Shown here: positions 17,972-26,568 of the stretch, in pieces | Numbering within the stretch: position 1 is the stretch's first letter | Layout: each line of letters starts with the position of its first letter | DNA from: UBA4312 sp002394635 | Lineage (GTDB): Bacteria; Bacillota_I; Bacilli_A; Erysipelotrichales; Erysipelotrichaceae | Direction: 5' to 3' | DNA: 64,000 nt | Assembly: GCA_946539765.1 (NCBI GenBank) | Contig: CAMNHO010000002.1 | Span: 1 to 64,000 of the forward strand | The notes under the pieces: generated by a model | What the model saw: only the letters and a program-made list of their open reading frames with translations | What the model was told of the DNA's origin: nothing | The model's database searches: none | Translations under genes and position numbers: made by a program

Positions 17972-18814
17972 ATGTATAGAATTGTTGAAAAGGAAAGTTT
18001 AAATCCCACTGTCACCAAGATGGTAATTGAAGCACCGTTTGTGGCCAAACGTGCAAAAGCAGGACAGTTTATCATCTTCCGTGTCAGCGAGGATGGCGAA
18101 AGAGTTCCGTTAACCATTGCTGACAGCGACCGGGAGAAAGGAACTGTAACGATTATATTTCAGATTGTAGGTGGAAGTACGGAAGTACTGAATTCCCTGA
18201 ATAAAGGGGACAGCCTGCATGATTTCGTGGGACCGTTAGGAAGGCCTAGCGAAATTGATGGAAACAAGAAGGTGTGCATCATTGGTGGTGGCGTTGGATG
18301 TGCGATTGCTTATCCTACTGCAAAAGCGTTCAGTGAAGCCGGTGCAGATGTAACAACGATCGTTGGTTTCCGGAATAAAGATCTGGTTATCCTGGAAGAT
18401 GAATTCCGGGAAGTATCGGGATCCTATCATCTGATGAGCGATGATGGCTCTGTCGGAGAGAAGGGTCTGGTAACCAATAAATTGGAAGAACTGATTGAAA
18501 AGGGAGAAAAGTTTGATGAGGTTATTGCAATCGGACCTATCATCATGATGAAGTTTGTCAGCTTAACGACAAAAAAATACGGAATCCCTACAGTCGTTTC
18601 TATGAACCCGATCATGATCGACGGCACTGGCATGTGCGGATGCTGCCGATTGATGGTTGGAGGAAAGATGAAGTTTGCATGTGTAGATGGTCCGGATTTT
18701 GACGGACATCAGGTAGATTTTGATGAAGCGATGTCTAGAAACCGTGCATATATGGATTTCGAGAAAAGAGCTAGAGAAGAAAAATGTAATCTTTTGGCCA
18801 AGGAGGTGGCATAA
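17972..18814 (+). CDS. nfnA: NADH-dependent ferredoxin:NADP+ oxidoreductase, small (NfnA-type) subunit
   Basis: Ferredoxin-reductase-like FAD/NAD-binding protein, 280 residues. Seen: an N-terminal FAD-binding barrel (residues 1-95), the dinucleotide fold GGGVGCAIAYPTAKA (near 105), and a C-terminal [2Fe-2S] cysteine group GTGMCGCCR...FACVDGPDF (near 220-240). With NfnB it forms the electron-bifurcating NADH/ferredoxin:NADP+ transhydrogenase; this subunit is often labelled 'sulfide dehydrogenase-like'. The ATG at 17972 follows GGGTGAT. Its stop overlaps the nfnB start by one base, implying coupled translation. Confidence 0.88.
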   Translation: MYRIVEKESLNPTVTKMVIEAPFVAKRAKAGQFIIFRVSEDGERVPLTIADSDREKGTVTIIFQIVGGSTEVLNSLNKGDSLHDFVGPLGRPSEIDGNKKVCIIGGGVGCAIAYPTAKAFSEAGADVTTIVGFRNKDLVILEDEFREVSGSYHLMSDDGSVGEKGLVTNKLEELIEKGEKFDEVIAIGPIIMMKFVSLTTKKYGIPTVVSMNPIMIDGTGMCGCCRLMVGGKMKFACVDGPDFDGHQVDFDEAMSRNRAYMDFEKRAREEKCNLLAKEVA

Positions 18815-20205
18815 TGGCTAAACCGAATATGACACTGACAAAGATGCCGATGCCGACACAAGATGCGGCTGTGAGGATCACAAATTTTGAAGAAGTAGCC
18901 CAGGGCTATACGAAAGAGATGGCACTGGAAGAATCTACACGTTGTCTGCACTGTAAGCATCAGCCATGCGTGCAGGGATGCCCGGTCAATATCCATATTC
19001 CAGATTTTATCGAAGAAGTTAAAAAAGGCGATTTTGAAGAAGCTTATAGAATTATTTCTCTTACGTCTTCACTGCCGGCTGTCTGCGGACGAGTATGTCC
19101 ACAGGAAAGCCAGTGCGAAAAATACTGTGTACGCGGAATCAAAGGAGAGCCGGTTGCCATTGGAAGGTTGGAGCGCTTTGTTGCAGACTATCATCGTGAG
19201 CATAGTGACGGCAAAGTAGAAAAACCACAGTCCAACGGCCATAAAGTAGCCATCGTAGGTGCCGGGCCTGCCGGATTGACATGTGCCGGCGATCTGGCTA
19301 AAAAAGGATATGAAGTAACGATTTTTGAGGCTCTGCATGTAGCTGGAGGTGTACTGATGTATGGTATCCCACAGTTCCGTCTACCAAAAGAAATTGTGAC
19401 CAACGAAATCGAGCAGCTAAAGAAGCTTGGAGTCAACATCATTACAAACTTTGTTGTGGGACGAAGCGATTCCATTGATGCGCTGATGGAGGAAGAAGGT
19501 TTTGAAGCCGTGTTTATTGGATCTGGCGCCGGGTTGCCGAGATTCATGAATATGCCAGGCGAAAACCTGAAAGGTGTATACAGTGCCAATGAATTTTTGA
19601 CACGTATCAACTTGATGAAAGCGTACCGTCCCGGTTCAGATACACCGATCCAGCATCCGAAGAAATGCGTCGTTGTCGGCGGTGGCAACGTTGCCATGGA
19701 TGCCGCAAGATGTGCGCGCAGACTAGGGGCGGATGTTCATATCGTTTATCGTCGGAGCATGGACGAACTGCCAGCACGAAAAGAGGAAGTGGAGCATGCC
19801 CAGGAAGAAGGAATCATCTTTGATCTGTTGAATAATCCAGTTCAGGTGATTGGGGATGAGAACGGATGGGTAACCCAGGTGGAATGTATCCGTATGGAAC
19901 TTGGGGAACCGGATGAATCCGGACGAAGAAGACCGGTTGAAATTCCAGGATCAGAGTTCCGAATTGATGCGGATTGCATGATCATGGCAATCGGAACCAG
20001 TCCAAATCCGTTGATTCATTCTACAACAGAAGGGTTGGAAACCAATCGACGCGGATGTATCATCATTGATGATAATGCCATGACTTCCAGAGAAGGAATT
20101 TATGCCGGTGGCGATGCAGTAACAGGAGCTGCCACTGTTATTAGTGCCATGGGGGCCGGCAAAAAAGCTGCTGAATCAATTGATAAACAGTTAAGTAATA
20201 AATAA
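18814..20205 (+). CDS. nfnB: NADPH-dependent glutamate synthase-like large (NfnB-type) subunit
   Basis: 463 residues. Two N-terminal [4Fe-4S] cysteine sets (CLHCKHQPCVQGCPV, and CGRVCPQESQCEKYC) lead into a GltD-type flavin/NADPH domain with GAGPAGLTCAGDLAKKG (near residue 145) and GGGNVAMDAARCARRLGA (near 288). Pairing with the NfnA-type gene upstream points to the bifurcating transhydrogenase rather than glutamate synthase, because no GltB large subunit is present. It supplies NADPH in anaerobes. A candidate small RNA gene follows with its own promoter. Confidence 0.88.
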   Translation: MAKPNMTLTKMPMPTQDAAVRITNFEEVAQGYTKEMALEESTRCLHCKHQPCVQGCPVNIHIPDFIEEVKKGDFEEAYRIISLTSSLPAVCGRVCPQESQCEKYCVRGIKGEPVAIGRLERFVADYHREHSDGKVEKPQSNGHKVAIVGAGPAGLTCAGDLAKKGYEVTIFEALHVAGGVLMYGIPQFRLPKEIVTNEIEQLKKLGVNIITNFVVGRSDSIDALMEEEGFEAVFIGSGAGLPRFMNMPGENLKGVYSANEFLTRINLMKAYRPGSDTPIQHPKKCVVVGGGNVAMDAARCARRLGADVHIVYRRSMDELPARKEEVEHAQEEGIIFDLLNNPVQVIGDENGWVTQVECIRMELGEPDESGRRRPVEIPGSEFRIDADCMIMAIGTSPNPLIHSTTEGLETNRRGCIIIDDNAMTSREGIYAGGDAVTGAATVISAMGAGKKAAESIDKQLSNK

Positions 20206-20220
20206 CTTATACACTGATTG

Positions 20221-20249
20221 TTTACAATTTATTAAAAAAGCAGTAAAAT
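20221..20249 (+). promoter_or_regulatory. promoter of the candidate small RNA
   Basis: TTTACA and TAAAAT separated by 17 bp. The predicted transcription start, about 20254-20257, falls exactly at the 5' strand of the first RNA helix. Confidence 0.6.
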
Positions 20250-20253
20250 ATGA

Positions 20254-20390
20254 GTGAATAAAATTGAGATAAGGCTCAATCTCAAGTCAACTCGCATACA
20301 TACATCCTTCCTTAAGTATGTGAGCATATTTATTCATATCGATTCCTTTCGATAAAGTAGAAGGCGTTATAATACGCCTTTTACTTTGCT
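20254..20390 (+). ncRNA. candidate structured small RNA with CU-rich loops
   Basis: No reading frame, but a near-continuous set of helices fits the DNA. P1: 20254-20262 with 20329-20337 (9 bp, one G:U). P2: TTGAGAT/ATCTCAA (20264-20270 with 20279-20285). P3: CTCGCATAC/GTATGTGAG (20291-20299 with 20316-20324). P4: ATCGA/TCGAT (20338-20342 with 20349-20353). A terminator hairpin follows (20354-20387). The P3 loop holds CCTTCCTT and the P4 loop TTCCTT, complementary to Shine-Dalgarno AAGGA(GG). It has its own promoter and lies between nfnB and the separate efp promoter. It is not recognised as tmRNA, SRP, 6S or RNase P RNA. An anti-SD regulator role is inference. Confidence 0.6.
20354..20387 (+). 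terminator. terminator hairpin of the candidate small RNA
   Basis: AAAGTA-G-AAGGCGT pairs with ACGCCTT-T-TACTTT around the loop TATAAT: 13 bp with one mismatch. The 3' tail is only moderately T-rich. Confidence 0.7.
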
Positions 20391-20393
20391 TTC

Positions 20394-20421
20394 TTGACAA
20401 AAGGATCGTTTATTTTAAAAT
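20394..20421 (+). promoter_or_regulatory. efp promoter
   Basis: TTGACA and TAAAAT with a 16-bp spacer, just after the small-RNA terminator. Confidence 0.65.
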
Positions 20422-20453
20422 ATTATATGGAGACATGAAAAGGAGAATGAATA

Positions 20454-21014
20454 ATGATTAACTCAGGCGATTTGAAACCAGGACAAACAATTAATGTGAA
20501 CGGCGAAATCTTCGTAGTTCTCGATATTTCAAAAAACAAAACAGCTAGAAGTGCCATGGTTGTAAAGACAAAAGTACGTAATTTACGTACCGGTACAAAT
20601 TTGGAATTACGTTTTAACGATTCGGACAAAGTTGAAGCTGCTATGATTGAAAAACGTGAAATGCAGTATTTATACGATGACGGTTCTTCCTTAGTATTTA
20701 TGGATAATGAAACATATGAACAGGTTGAGATTCCGGAAGAACGTTTGGAATGGGAAAAGAAATTTATCAAAGAAAATGATAATGTAAATATTTCTTCCTA
20801 TGAAGGGGAAATCTTAGGCGTTATTTTACCTGACAAAGCTACACTGCGTGTCGTTGAATGTGAACCGGCTGTTAAAGGGGATACGGCAACGAGTGCACAG
20901 AAAAATGCAATTTTGGAGACAGGATTGCAGGTAAAAGTACCTTTGTTTATTAATCAGGACGAAATGATTCTGGTTAACACAAATGATGGTAAATATTCTG
21001 GACGAGCTAAATAA
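20454..21014 (+). CDS. efp: elongation factor P
   Basis: Ribosome-associated factor that relieves stalling at polyproline, 186 residues in three domains as usual. Seen: KOW-like domain start MINSGDLKPGQTINVNGEIF, VRNLRTG, MQYLYDDGSSLVFMDNETYEQ, and the C-terminal EPAVKGDTA...GLQVKVPLFINQDE signature. The loop that normally carries PGKG with the modified lysine reads NKTARSAM here; alignment from the conserved RNLRTG puts Arg at the modified-lysine position. No modification enzyme gene is nearby. AAAAGGAG precedes the ATG. Confidence 0.96.
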   Translation: MINSGDLKPGQTINVNGEIFVVLDISKNKTARSAMVVKTKVRNLRTGTNLELRFNDSDKVEAAMIEKREMQYLYDDGSSLVFMDNETYEQVEIPEERLEWEKKFIKENDNVNISSYEGEILGVILPDKATLRVVECEPAVKGDTATSAQKNAILETGLQVKVPLFINQDEMILVNTNDGKYSGRAK

Positions 21015-21032
21015 TTGAAATGAACCAATGAG

Positions 21033-21057
21033 ACAGGAATACCCATTCCTGTTTTTT
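21033..21057 (+). terminator. efp terminator
   Basis: ACAGGAAT pairs with ATTCCTGT around ACCC, followed by T6. Confidence 0.9.
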
Positions 21058-21139
21058 ATATATTCAATTTTCCTTTATTTATAGACTTTTTTGGAATAAT
21101 TATATATAATGGATAACGTGTAAATAGGAGGTCTATCGA

Positions 21140-22054
21140 ATGGCTAAATACTCAAGAATGCAAAAATATCAGGAATTGAGAGATCAAATAGAAGAAGAAA
21201 CAACCGTAACTGAGAAACCAGTCGGACACCAAAATTTAAGTCGGTTATCAAGAATGGATAATCAGTCTCGTTTAAATCATGCGAATCAGCCAACTCGTCC
21301 ATATACCGATATAACATCGACTTCCCGGCAATCAAAAATTGCCAAAAGTCCAGTAATGGATAACTTGATTGATGAAGTGAAACAATACAATATAGATAAC
21401 GGGAATCTGGTATCGGATGATACACAGATCAATATTTTAAAACAGTTGGACGGAACACAGGTAAAACACAGAAACCGTCATTTTATCCCATTGGAAGAAG
21501 AGGATGAAGAATTAGGTTCTACTATGAAACTGCCTGTATCTGAGATTGGTAAAACGGTTTCCATGAATCCAGCTGCGTCTGTACAGGCTGAGCCGGAAGA
21601 TCCAACACCTTCGATTTTGCCTGTCCATGCACCGGAACCGAAACCTGTGGTACAGCCAGAACCGGAACCGGAAGAAATCAAAGAAGTAAAACCAATCAAG
21701 ACAGAGCCAGTAAAAAAAGAGGAATCTTCGACCAAAGAAAAAATCATTTTAACCAGTGATGACATTGAAGAAGACAACATGATCCTCGATTCTACAGAAG
21801 AACAAGAATACTCTCGTCCTAAGGCTAAGGATACGAGAAAACAGAAAAAAGCAAAGAAAAAGAAAGCAAGAGCTAAGAAGGCACAAAAGACTGAAATGCC
21901 TTCAGAGAAAATCCAAGAAGTAGAAGTTTCCACCCAAAAGAAAAAGGGAAACACTGCCGGTACGATCCTAAATGTTATTTTAATTATTTTGATTATCCTT
22001 TTGTTTATTGCCATCGGAGCTACGATATATTTCATCCGGACGATAGGTGCATAA
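21140..22054 (+). CDS. tail-anchored low-complexity protein of unknown function
   Basis: Not recognised. 304 residues: a polar, Arg/Gln-rich N-terminal part, a Pro/Glu-rich stretch (PEPEPEE, residues ~175-182), a Lys-rich stretch around 230-250 (KKAKKKKARAKKAQK), and one C-terminal membrane helix (about residues 276-298, ILNVILIILIILLFIAIGA). The layout is a cytoplasmic disordered protein anchored by its C terminus. It overlaps cmk by one base (TAATG), so it is translationally coupled to cmk-der-HU. GGAGG lies 11 bp before the ATG. Codon use gives no sign of transfer. Confidence 0.7.
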   Translation: MAKYSRMQKYQELRDQIEEETTVTEKPVGHQNLSRLSRMDNQSRLNHANQPTRPYTDITSTSRQSKIAKSPVMDNLIDEVKQYNIDNGNLVSDDTQINILKQLDGTQVKHRNRHFIPLEEEDEELGSTMKLPVSEIGKTVSMNPAASVQAEPEDPTPSILPVHAPEPKPVVQPEPEPEEIKEVKPIKTEPVKKEESSTKEKIILTSDDIEEDNMILDSTEEQEYSRPKAKDTRKQKKAKKKKARAKKAQKTEMPSEKIQEVEVSTQKKKGNTAGTILNVILIILIILLFIAIGATIYFIRTIGA

Positions 22055-22710
22055 TGAAACGATCAATCAATATCGCAATTGACGGCCCGAGCGGTGTCGG
22101 AAAAAGTACCGTTGCAGATGCAGTGGCACAACAAATGGATATGATCCATTTGGATACAGGTGCAATGTATCGATGTGTGGCTTATTATATCTGGAAAAAT
22201 GATATCGATACTTCGGATGAAGATGCATTGAGAAATGCTTTGATTGCACTTCAAATTCGTTTCGAGGATGATCGTGTATATTTAAATGATGAAGATGTCA
22301 GTGAAGTTATCCGTACAAATGATATTTCGATGATGTCATCGAAGGTATCAGCTTTACCGGTTGTACGTGAAGTACTTGTAAAGCTTCAGCAAGAAATCGC
22401 CCGAAAAAAAGGATATATTTTAGATGGAAGAGATATCTGCAGCGTTGTTTTACCGGATGCGGAAATTAAGATATATATGGATGCTTCGGCTAAGGCTAGA
22501 GCTGATCGCCGCTATTCGCAATATGTGGATAAGGGTATTGAAGCGGATTATGATACTATCTATCAGGATATCGTGACACGCGATTTCCAGGATATGAACC
22601 GTGAATATTCTCCTTTGAAGAAAGCAGATGATGCAGTATTGATTGATACATCTGATCTTACAAAGGAACAAGTGATAGAAGAAGTGATGAAACTGGTAAA
22701 TTCTATCTAA
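22054..22710 (+). CDS. cmk: cytidylate kinase
   Basis: Phosphorylates CMP/dCMP to the diphosphate with ATP. The 218 residues match the family. Seen: P-loop IDGPSGVGKST (residues 7-17), DTGAMYRC, LDGRDICSVVLPDAEIKIYMDASAKARADRR (phosphate-binding and lid region), and RDFQDMNREYSPLKKADDAVLIDTS at the C terminus. It starts within the stop of the upstream gene and is followed by der after 22 bp, the usual cmk-der neighbourhood in Firmicutes. Confidence 0.97.
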   Translation: MKRSINIAIDGPSGVGKSTVADAVAQQMDMIHLDTGAMYRCVAYYIWKNDIDTSDEDALRNALIALQIRFEDDRVYLNDEDVSEVIRTNDISMMSSKVSALPVVREVLVKLQQEIARKKGYILDGRDICSVVLPDAEIKIYMDASAKARADRRYSQYVDKGIEADYDTIYQDIVTRDFQDMNREYSPLKKADDAVLIDTSDLTKEQVIEEVMKLVNSI

Positions 22711-22732
22711 ACAATCAGAAAGGAGCCTGAGA

Positions 22733-24040
22733 ATGATACGAGGAACAGTCGCAATTGTTGGACGGCCCAACGTAGGAAAATCAACATTGTTTAATCGGTT
22801 GATAGGACATAGAAAAAGTATTGTAGACGATACACCTGGCGTGACACGAGACCGCATTTATGGCGAAGTGGAATGGCTCACTCAGACATTTCGTCTAATT
22901 GATACAGGTGGTATACAGATTGAAAACCAACCGTTTGCCACGGAAATAAACATGCAGGTCGATATAGCGATCGAAGAAGCAGATGTTATCCTGTTTATCA
23001 CTTCAGCCAAAGAAGGAGTAACAACAGATGATATGGCTATTGCTAGAAAACTGCAAAAATCAAAAAAACCGGTTATTTTGGCAGTAAATAAGTCTGATAA
23101 TGAACAGCTGCAGTTTATGCAGTATGAATTCTATCAGCTATCATTAGGGGATCCTGTTGTTTTATCTGCTTCTCATGGTATCGGTATCGGAGATATTTTA
23201 GATCTGATTATTGAAAAGCTTCCTGAGAAAAAAATGAAAAGCTATGACGGCTTAACTTCATTTTGCTGTATCGGACGCCCGAATGTCGGTAAAAGTTCTT
23301 TAGTGAATGCAATTTTAAACGAAGATCGCGTTATTGTGTCCGATATTGAGGGGACTACCAGAGATGCGATTGACACTCCTTTTAAATATCATGATGAGGA
23401 TTATATCATTATTGATACTGCAGGGATACGCAAACGTGGAAAGATCTATGAGAATATCGAAAAGTATTCAATTTTAAGAGCGTTGAGCGCTATTGACCGA
23501 AGCCATGTTGTTCTCTTTCTGATTGATGGAGAACGAGGAATTGTTGAACAGGATAAACACGTTGCCGGATTGGCTCATGATGCCGGAAAAGGTGTTATCA
23601 TTGTCTATAATAAATGGGATACTGTCGAAAAAGATCAATCAACCATGAGTCGGATTGAGAAGAAGATACGCAATGAATTCTTATATTTAAGCTATGCACC
23701 AATTGCATTTGTCTCGGCAAAAACACATAGCAAGATCAATCAGCTGATTCCGTTGATCAATAAAGTACATGATGCATGCTGTTTACGTGTACCAACTAAT
23801 GTATTAAATGATGTAATTCTTGATGCGCAAATGATCAATCCACCAAAACCACACAACGGTCAACAACTGCATATTTATTATGCAAGCCAGGTTTCGGTCG
23901 AACCACCTACGATTGTATTATTTGTTAATAATCCGGAATTGCTGCACTTTAGCTATCAGCGATATATTGAAAACAAGTGCAGAGAAGCCTTTGATTTTGA
24001 AGGGACACCAATTCGTATCATTGCCAGAAAACGTACATAA
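22733..24040 (+). CDS. der: ribosome-associated GTPase Der (EngA)
   Basis: Essential double-GTPase for 50S ribosomal subunit maturation, 435 residues. Two G domains are seen, each with GRPNVGKS (near residues 9-16 and 182-189), DTPG/DTAG switch motifs, and NKSD/NKWD guanine-specificity motifs. A C-terminal KH-like domain follows (residues ~350-435, ending PIRIIARKRT). AAGGAG precedes the ATG. It is operonic with cmk and the HU gene. Confidence 0.98.
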   Translation: MIRGTVAIVGRPNVGKSTLFNRLIGHRKSIVDDTPGVTRDRIYGEVEWLTQTFRLIDTGGIQIENQPFATEINMQVDIAIEEADVILFITSAKEGVTTDDMAIARKLQKSKKPVILAVNKSDNEQLQFMQYEFYQLSLGDPVVLSASHGIGIGDILDLIIEKLPEKKMKSYDGLTSFCCIGRPNVGKSSLVNAILNEDRVIVSDIEGTTRDAIDTPFKYHDEDYIIIDTAGIRKRGKIYENIEKYSILRALSAIDRSHVVLFLIDGERGIVEQDKHVAGLAHDAGKGVIIVYNKWDTVEKDQSTMSRIEKKIRNEFLYLSYAPIAFVSAKTHSKINQLIPLINKVHDACCLRVPTNVLNDVILDAQMINPPKPHNGQQLHIYYASQVSVEPPTIVLFVNNPELLHFSYQRYIENKCREAFDFEGTPIRIIARKRT

Positions 24041-24054
24041 GAAAAGGAGCTAGC

Positions 24055-24345
24055 ATGGGAAAATATGTCAATAAAGAATCCTTGGCGATTCTGTTAGCAT
24101 CAAATTTTAATCTTTCTAAAACCGAATCTTTAAAAGCCATCAGCTTAATATTTGACGAAATGAGTGATGCTTTAGTTAATGAAGGAAAGGTAGATATTAC
24201 CTCTTTCGGCAAATTTGAAATATTTAATCGAAAAGAAAGAATGGGAATTAATCCTGTAACGAAAGAGCGGATGATGATCCATTCATCAAAACTGCCGAAG
24301 TTTCGACCAAGTCAGACATTAAAAAATAAATGCAACAAAGAATAA
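24055..24345 (+). CDS. HU-family DNA-binding protein
   Basis: 96-residue nucleoid-associated protein. Seen: helical N-terminal half (residues 1-40), VDITSFGKFEIFNRKERMGINPVTKERMMI, i.e. the conserved FG-F-V-R beta-arm region in divergent form, and KLPKFRPSQTLK at the end. It starts 14 bp after der and ends in a terminator. Divergence from canonical HU (for example RKERMGINPVTKERM instead of RxxRxGRNPxTGE) suggests a second, specialised HU paralogue. Confidence 0.88.
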   Translation: MGKYVNKESLAILLASNFNLSKTESLKAISLIFDEMSDALVNEGKVDITSFGKFEIFNRKERMGINPVTKERMMIHSSKLPKFRPSQTLKNKCNKE

Positions 24346-24372
24346 ACGATATGGAACCATATCGTTTCTTTT
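24344..24372 (+). terminator. terminator of the cmk-der-HU operon
   Basis: AAACGATATGG and CCATATCGTTT form a perfect 11-bp stem around AA, followed by CTTTT. The stop codon overlaps the left arm. Confidence 0.88.
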
Positions 24373-24413
24373 AAAAAGATGTATAATAAATGTAATAGAA
24401 GGAGCCGATCAAC

Positions 24414-24818
24414 ATGAAAAAGATTTTATTACCATTGGATGGTACGGAAAGAAGTAAAAAGACGATTACTTGGATTATAGACAATTATGACCCAAAGGAA
24501 GTAGAATTAACGTTAATGATGTGTACGGATATGCTTAAACAAATGGAGATAAAAGAAGAGTACAGTGTAGCGCATTATATGAGTACCACGTTAAATCGAA
24601 TGAATGACCCGTTAGAGAAGGAGGGCTTTACATTCGAACACTATACAACCTATGGAAAACCAGGGGAAGAAATTGTTAAATATGCCAAGGAGAATGGTTT
24701 CGACCTGATCGTGATGACTAAATCAACCAAGAAGGGCTGGCTGGACACCATAGGCTCGGTTACTGCTTATACAGTAAAATATGCACCTTGTGCTGTACTG
24801 ATTATTCCTGAATGCTAA
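24414..24818 (+). CDS. universal stress protein (UspA family)
   Basis: 134-residue single Usp domain. Seen: KKILLPLDGTERSKKTITWI at the N terminus, where D in the LPLDG segment is the nucleotide-contacting residue, and the C-terminal GxxGSVxxxVxxxAPCxVLII pattern as TIGSVTAYTVKYAPCAVLIIP. The Walker-like G-2x-G-9x-G(S/T) motif is only partly kept, so ATP binding is uncertain. AAGGAG precedes the ATG, and a TATAAT lies at 24382-24387. Confidence 0.9.
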   Translation: MKKILLPLDGTERSKKTITWIIDNYDPKEVELTLMMCTDMLKQMEIKEEYSVAHYMSTTLNRMNDPLEKEGFTFEHYTTYGKPGEEIVKYAKENGFDLIVMTKSTKKGWLDTIGSVTAYTVKYAPCAVLIIPEC

Positions 24819-24869
24819 TAGTTTCCGTTTTAACTAAAGAATAAGTTGATTTTATATGCGATTCATTGA

Positions 24870-24898
24870 TTGAAAAGTTTAATTACTTAGCATATAAT
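24870..24898 (+). promoter_or_regulatory. promoter of the lipoprotein gene
   Basis: TTGAAA and TATAAT with a 17-bp spacer. The predicted start, about 24904, coincides with the first base of a leader hairpin. Confidence 0.68.
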
Positions 24899-24903
24899 AA
24901 ATG

Positions 24904-24926
24904 TACTCTTTTAAATAAGAAGAGTA
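24904..24926 (+). promoter_or_regulatory. 5' leader hairpin of the lipoprotein mRNA
   Basis: TACTCTT and AAGAGTA pair over 7 bp with a 9-nt loop at the predicted 5' end of the transcript, ahead of the CAGGAGG site. A 5' stabilising hairpin is the simplest reading. Confidence 0.45.
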
Positions 24927-24962
24927 TGAGGATCAATAAACTATACTTTACAGGAGGAAAAA

Positions 24963-25922
24963 ATGTTTAATAAATCAATAATTTGGAAGACTGCAGCCAT
25001 TTCCAGTATGTTAATTATGGCTTGTGGCTGTTCAAAAGGAAAAGAAGCAAGTTTTGAATTAGCTAAAAAAACGTATAATTATGAATTAGGTGACAAAGTT
25101 GTTCTTGATGTATCTAAATTTTTAAAAGAAGGTACGGATCAGGAAATTATTGATGATACCACTATGACTTCTGCTTTGTTAACGGACACAAGCAGTTATG
25201 AATATGATGAAGACACTAAAGAAGTTATTTCAAAGAATCGTAACTTTCTAAAAGTGGGATCTTATGAAGTTGAATTATCCCATGAAGATGAAGCTTTAAC
25301 GGTCTCGATTGAAGTCGAAGATACCACAGCTCCAAAATTTGTGAATTTTAAAGATGAAATCAAGATTCGTCAGAATGCTGAAAAAGTAAAACTGGAAGAT
25401 TATTTTAAGGTTGAAGATCTTTCCGAAGTCTCGATTGAAGTCGATGCACCTGATTTTGATGTTACAGAACCAGGTGAATATGAAGGTACTGTTACAGCGA
25501 AAGATGAATATGACAATGAAACCGAGAAAGATGTAACGTTCATTGTATTATCGAATGATGAAGCCGATAAGAACGGAACAACGGAATCCGCTTCACAAGA
25601 GCAGATTCAGGATTATAGCAACGGTTTAGACAATGGACAGACTGGATATTATGATCCGTATGCGGGATATACAGACCAAACGCAATCTGCAGGTGATCAG
25701 ACGACAACTAGTACAACAACGCCACAGCAGAATGCAAATTATGGTTTAGATCCATCTACTGCCGGATTATTTTCCGATATGGAAAGTGCCCATGCTTATG
25801 GATCCAGCACAATTGCCTATGAAGTAAATAATAATCCGAATCCAGCTTATAACACCTATCAGATCAATACTGTATTTGTCGATGGCGTTCCTTATTACAG
25901 TGTAGATTTTGGATTGTATTAA
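24963..25922 (+). CDS. lipoprotein with bacterial Ig-like (DUF5011-type) domain
   Basis: 319-residue predicted surface lipoprotein. The N terminus MFNKSIIWKTAAISSMLIMACGC is a lipoprotein signal with the lipid-anchored Cys at 22 or 24. Residues ~115-195 (TTAPKFVNFKDEIKIRQNAEKVKLEDYFKV..., then VTEPGEYEGTVTAKDEYDNE) match a cell-surface Ig-like DUF5011-type domain. A Gln/Thr/Ser-rich linker (~200-250) precedes a C-terminal part of unknown fold. The ligand is unknown; it possibly contacts the cell wall. It has its own promoter and terminator. Confidence 0.82.
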   Translation: MFNKSIIWKTAAISSMLIMACGCSKGKEASFELAKKTYNYELGDKVVLDVSKFLKEGTDQEIIDDTTMTSALLTDTSSYEYDEDTKEVISKNRNFLKVGSYEVELSHEDEALTVSIEVEDTTAPKFVNFKDEIKIRQNAEKVKLEDYFKVEDLSEVSIEVDAPDFDVTEPGEYEGTVTAKDEYDNETEKDVTFIVLSNDEADKNGTTESASQEQIQDYSNGLDNGQTGYYDPYAGYTDQTQSAGDQTTTSTTTPQQNANYGLDPSTAGLFSDMESAHAYGSSTIAYEVNNNPNPAYNTYQINTVFVDGVPYYSVDFGLY

Positions 25923-25926
25923 TCAG

Positions 25927-25950
25927 AAAAAGCCCGCTAGGGCTTTTTTC
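25927..25950 (+). terminator. lipoprotein gene terminator
   Basis: AAAAAGCCC and GGGCTTTTT pair around GCTA, followed by T. Confidence 0.9.
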
Positions 25951-26552
25951 TTTTCTTTGAATCTTCCGCCTTGTCTACAGTTATTTTCCCTCCTTAACGT
26001 TTTCCAAACACCGCCTTTTCTGATTGTTCGGTTTATGCAAAGAGTGTAATGGTTCTAAATCCATATGGCAAAGTCCTTTTCTATAAGGTTTATTTTTACC
26101 TTCTGATTCTGAAAAGACTTGTAAAATATGAATTCTCACAAGATCGGATCTTTATAAACAAAGGACATCGTGTAAATATCTGATAATGAGCTTGAATACA
26201 TCTGCTTTCAATTTAACTGGAGGTCATTCCATATTTCGAATAGAGAAGGGCTTTGCGTTTAAGTGCAAGACTTTGGCTTTCACGAGACTACTCACAATTT
26301 GTTGTATTGGCACAAACTTTTTTTGGCATAAAGAACCCCTCTTTTTATATCAACATATATAAAGAATCATGTAATGATTGTAAAACAATAAGAAACAGAC
26401 ATCTGCATAGAATCAAAATGTTACATTTTCATACATGATAGACAAAGTTAATATAAAGATATTTTCAAAATAATTTGAAAAATAAATGTTGATTTTTATT
26501 TTATATTAGCTTAATAAATCTTTGATTTTCATGTTCCATTCATTTTTTATGG
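25951..26552. other. AT-rich intergenic region before yitT
   Basis: About 600 bp with no supported gene. A 61-codon frame at 26253-26438 lacks a ribosome binding site and family features. No inverted repeats or tandem arrays were found that suggest an RNA gene. It may contain decayed coding sequence. Confidence 0.4.
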
Positions 26553-26561
26553 TGTTAAAAT
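26553..26561 (+). promoter_or_regulatory. extended -10 promoter of yitT
   Basis: TGTTAAAAT (TGnTAAAAT) ends only 7 bp before the ATG at 26569, predicting a leaderless or nearly leaderless mRNA. Confidence 0.5.
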
Positions 26562-26568
26562 ACTCATT

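Noticed and set aside
26253..26438. 61-codon frame and a stretch 'TTTTTTTGGCATAAA' also seen near 49485, as a possible IS remnant.
   Set aside because: The shared 14-15 bases are mostly a T-run, no transposase motif is seen in any frame, and no duplicated flank was found.
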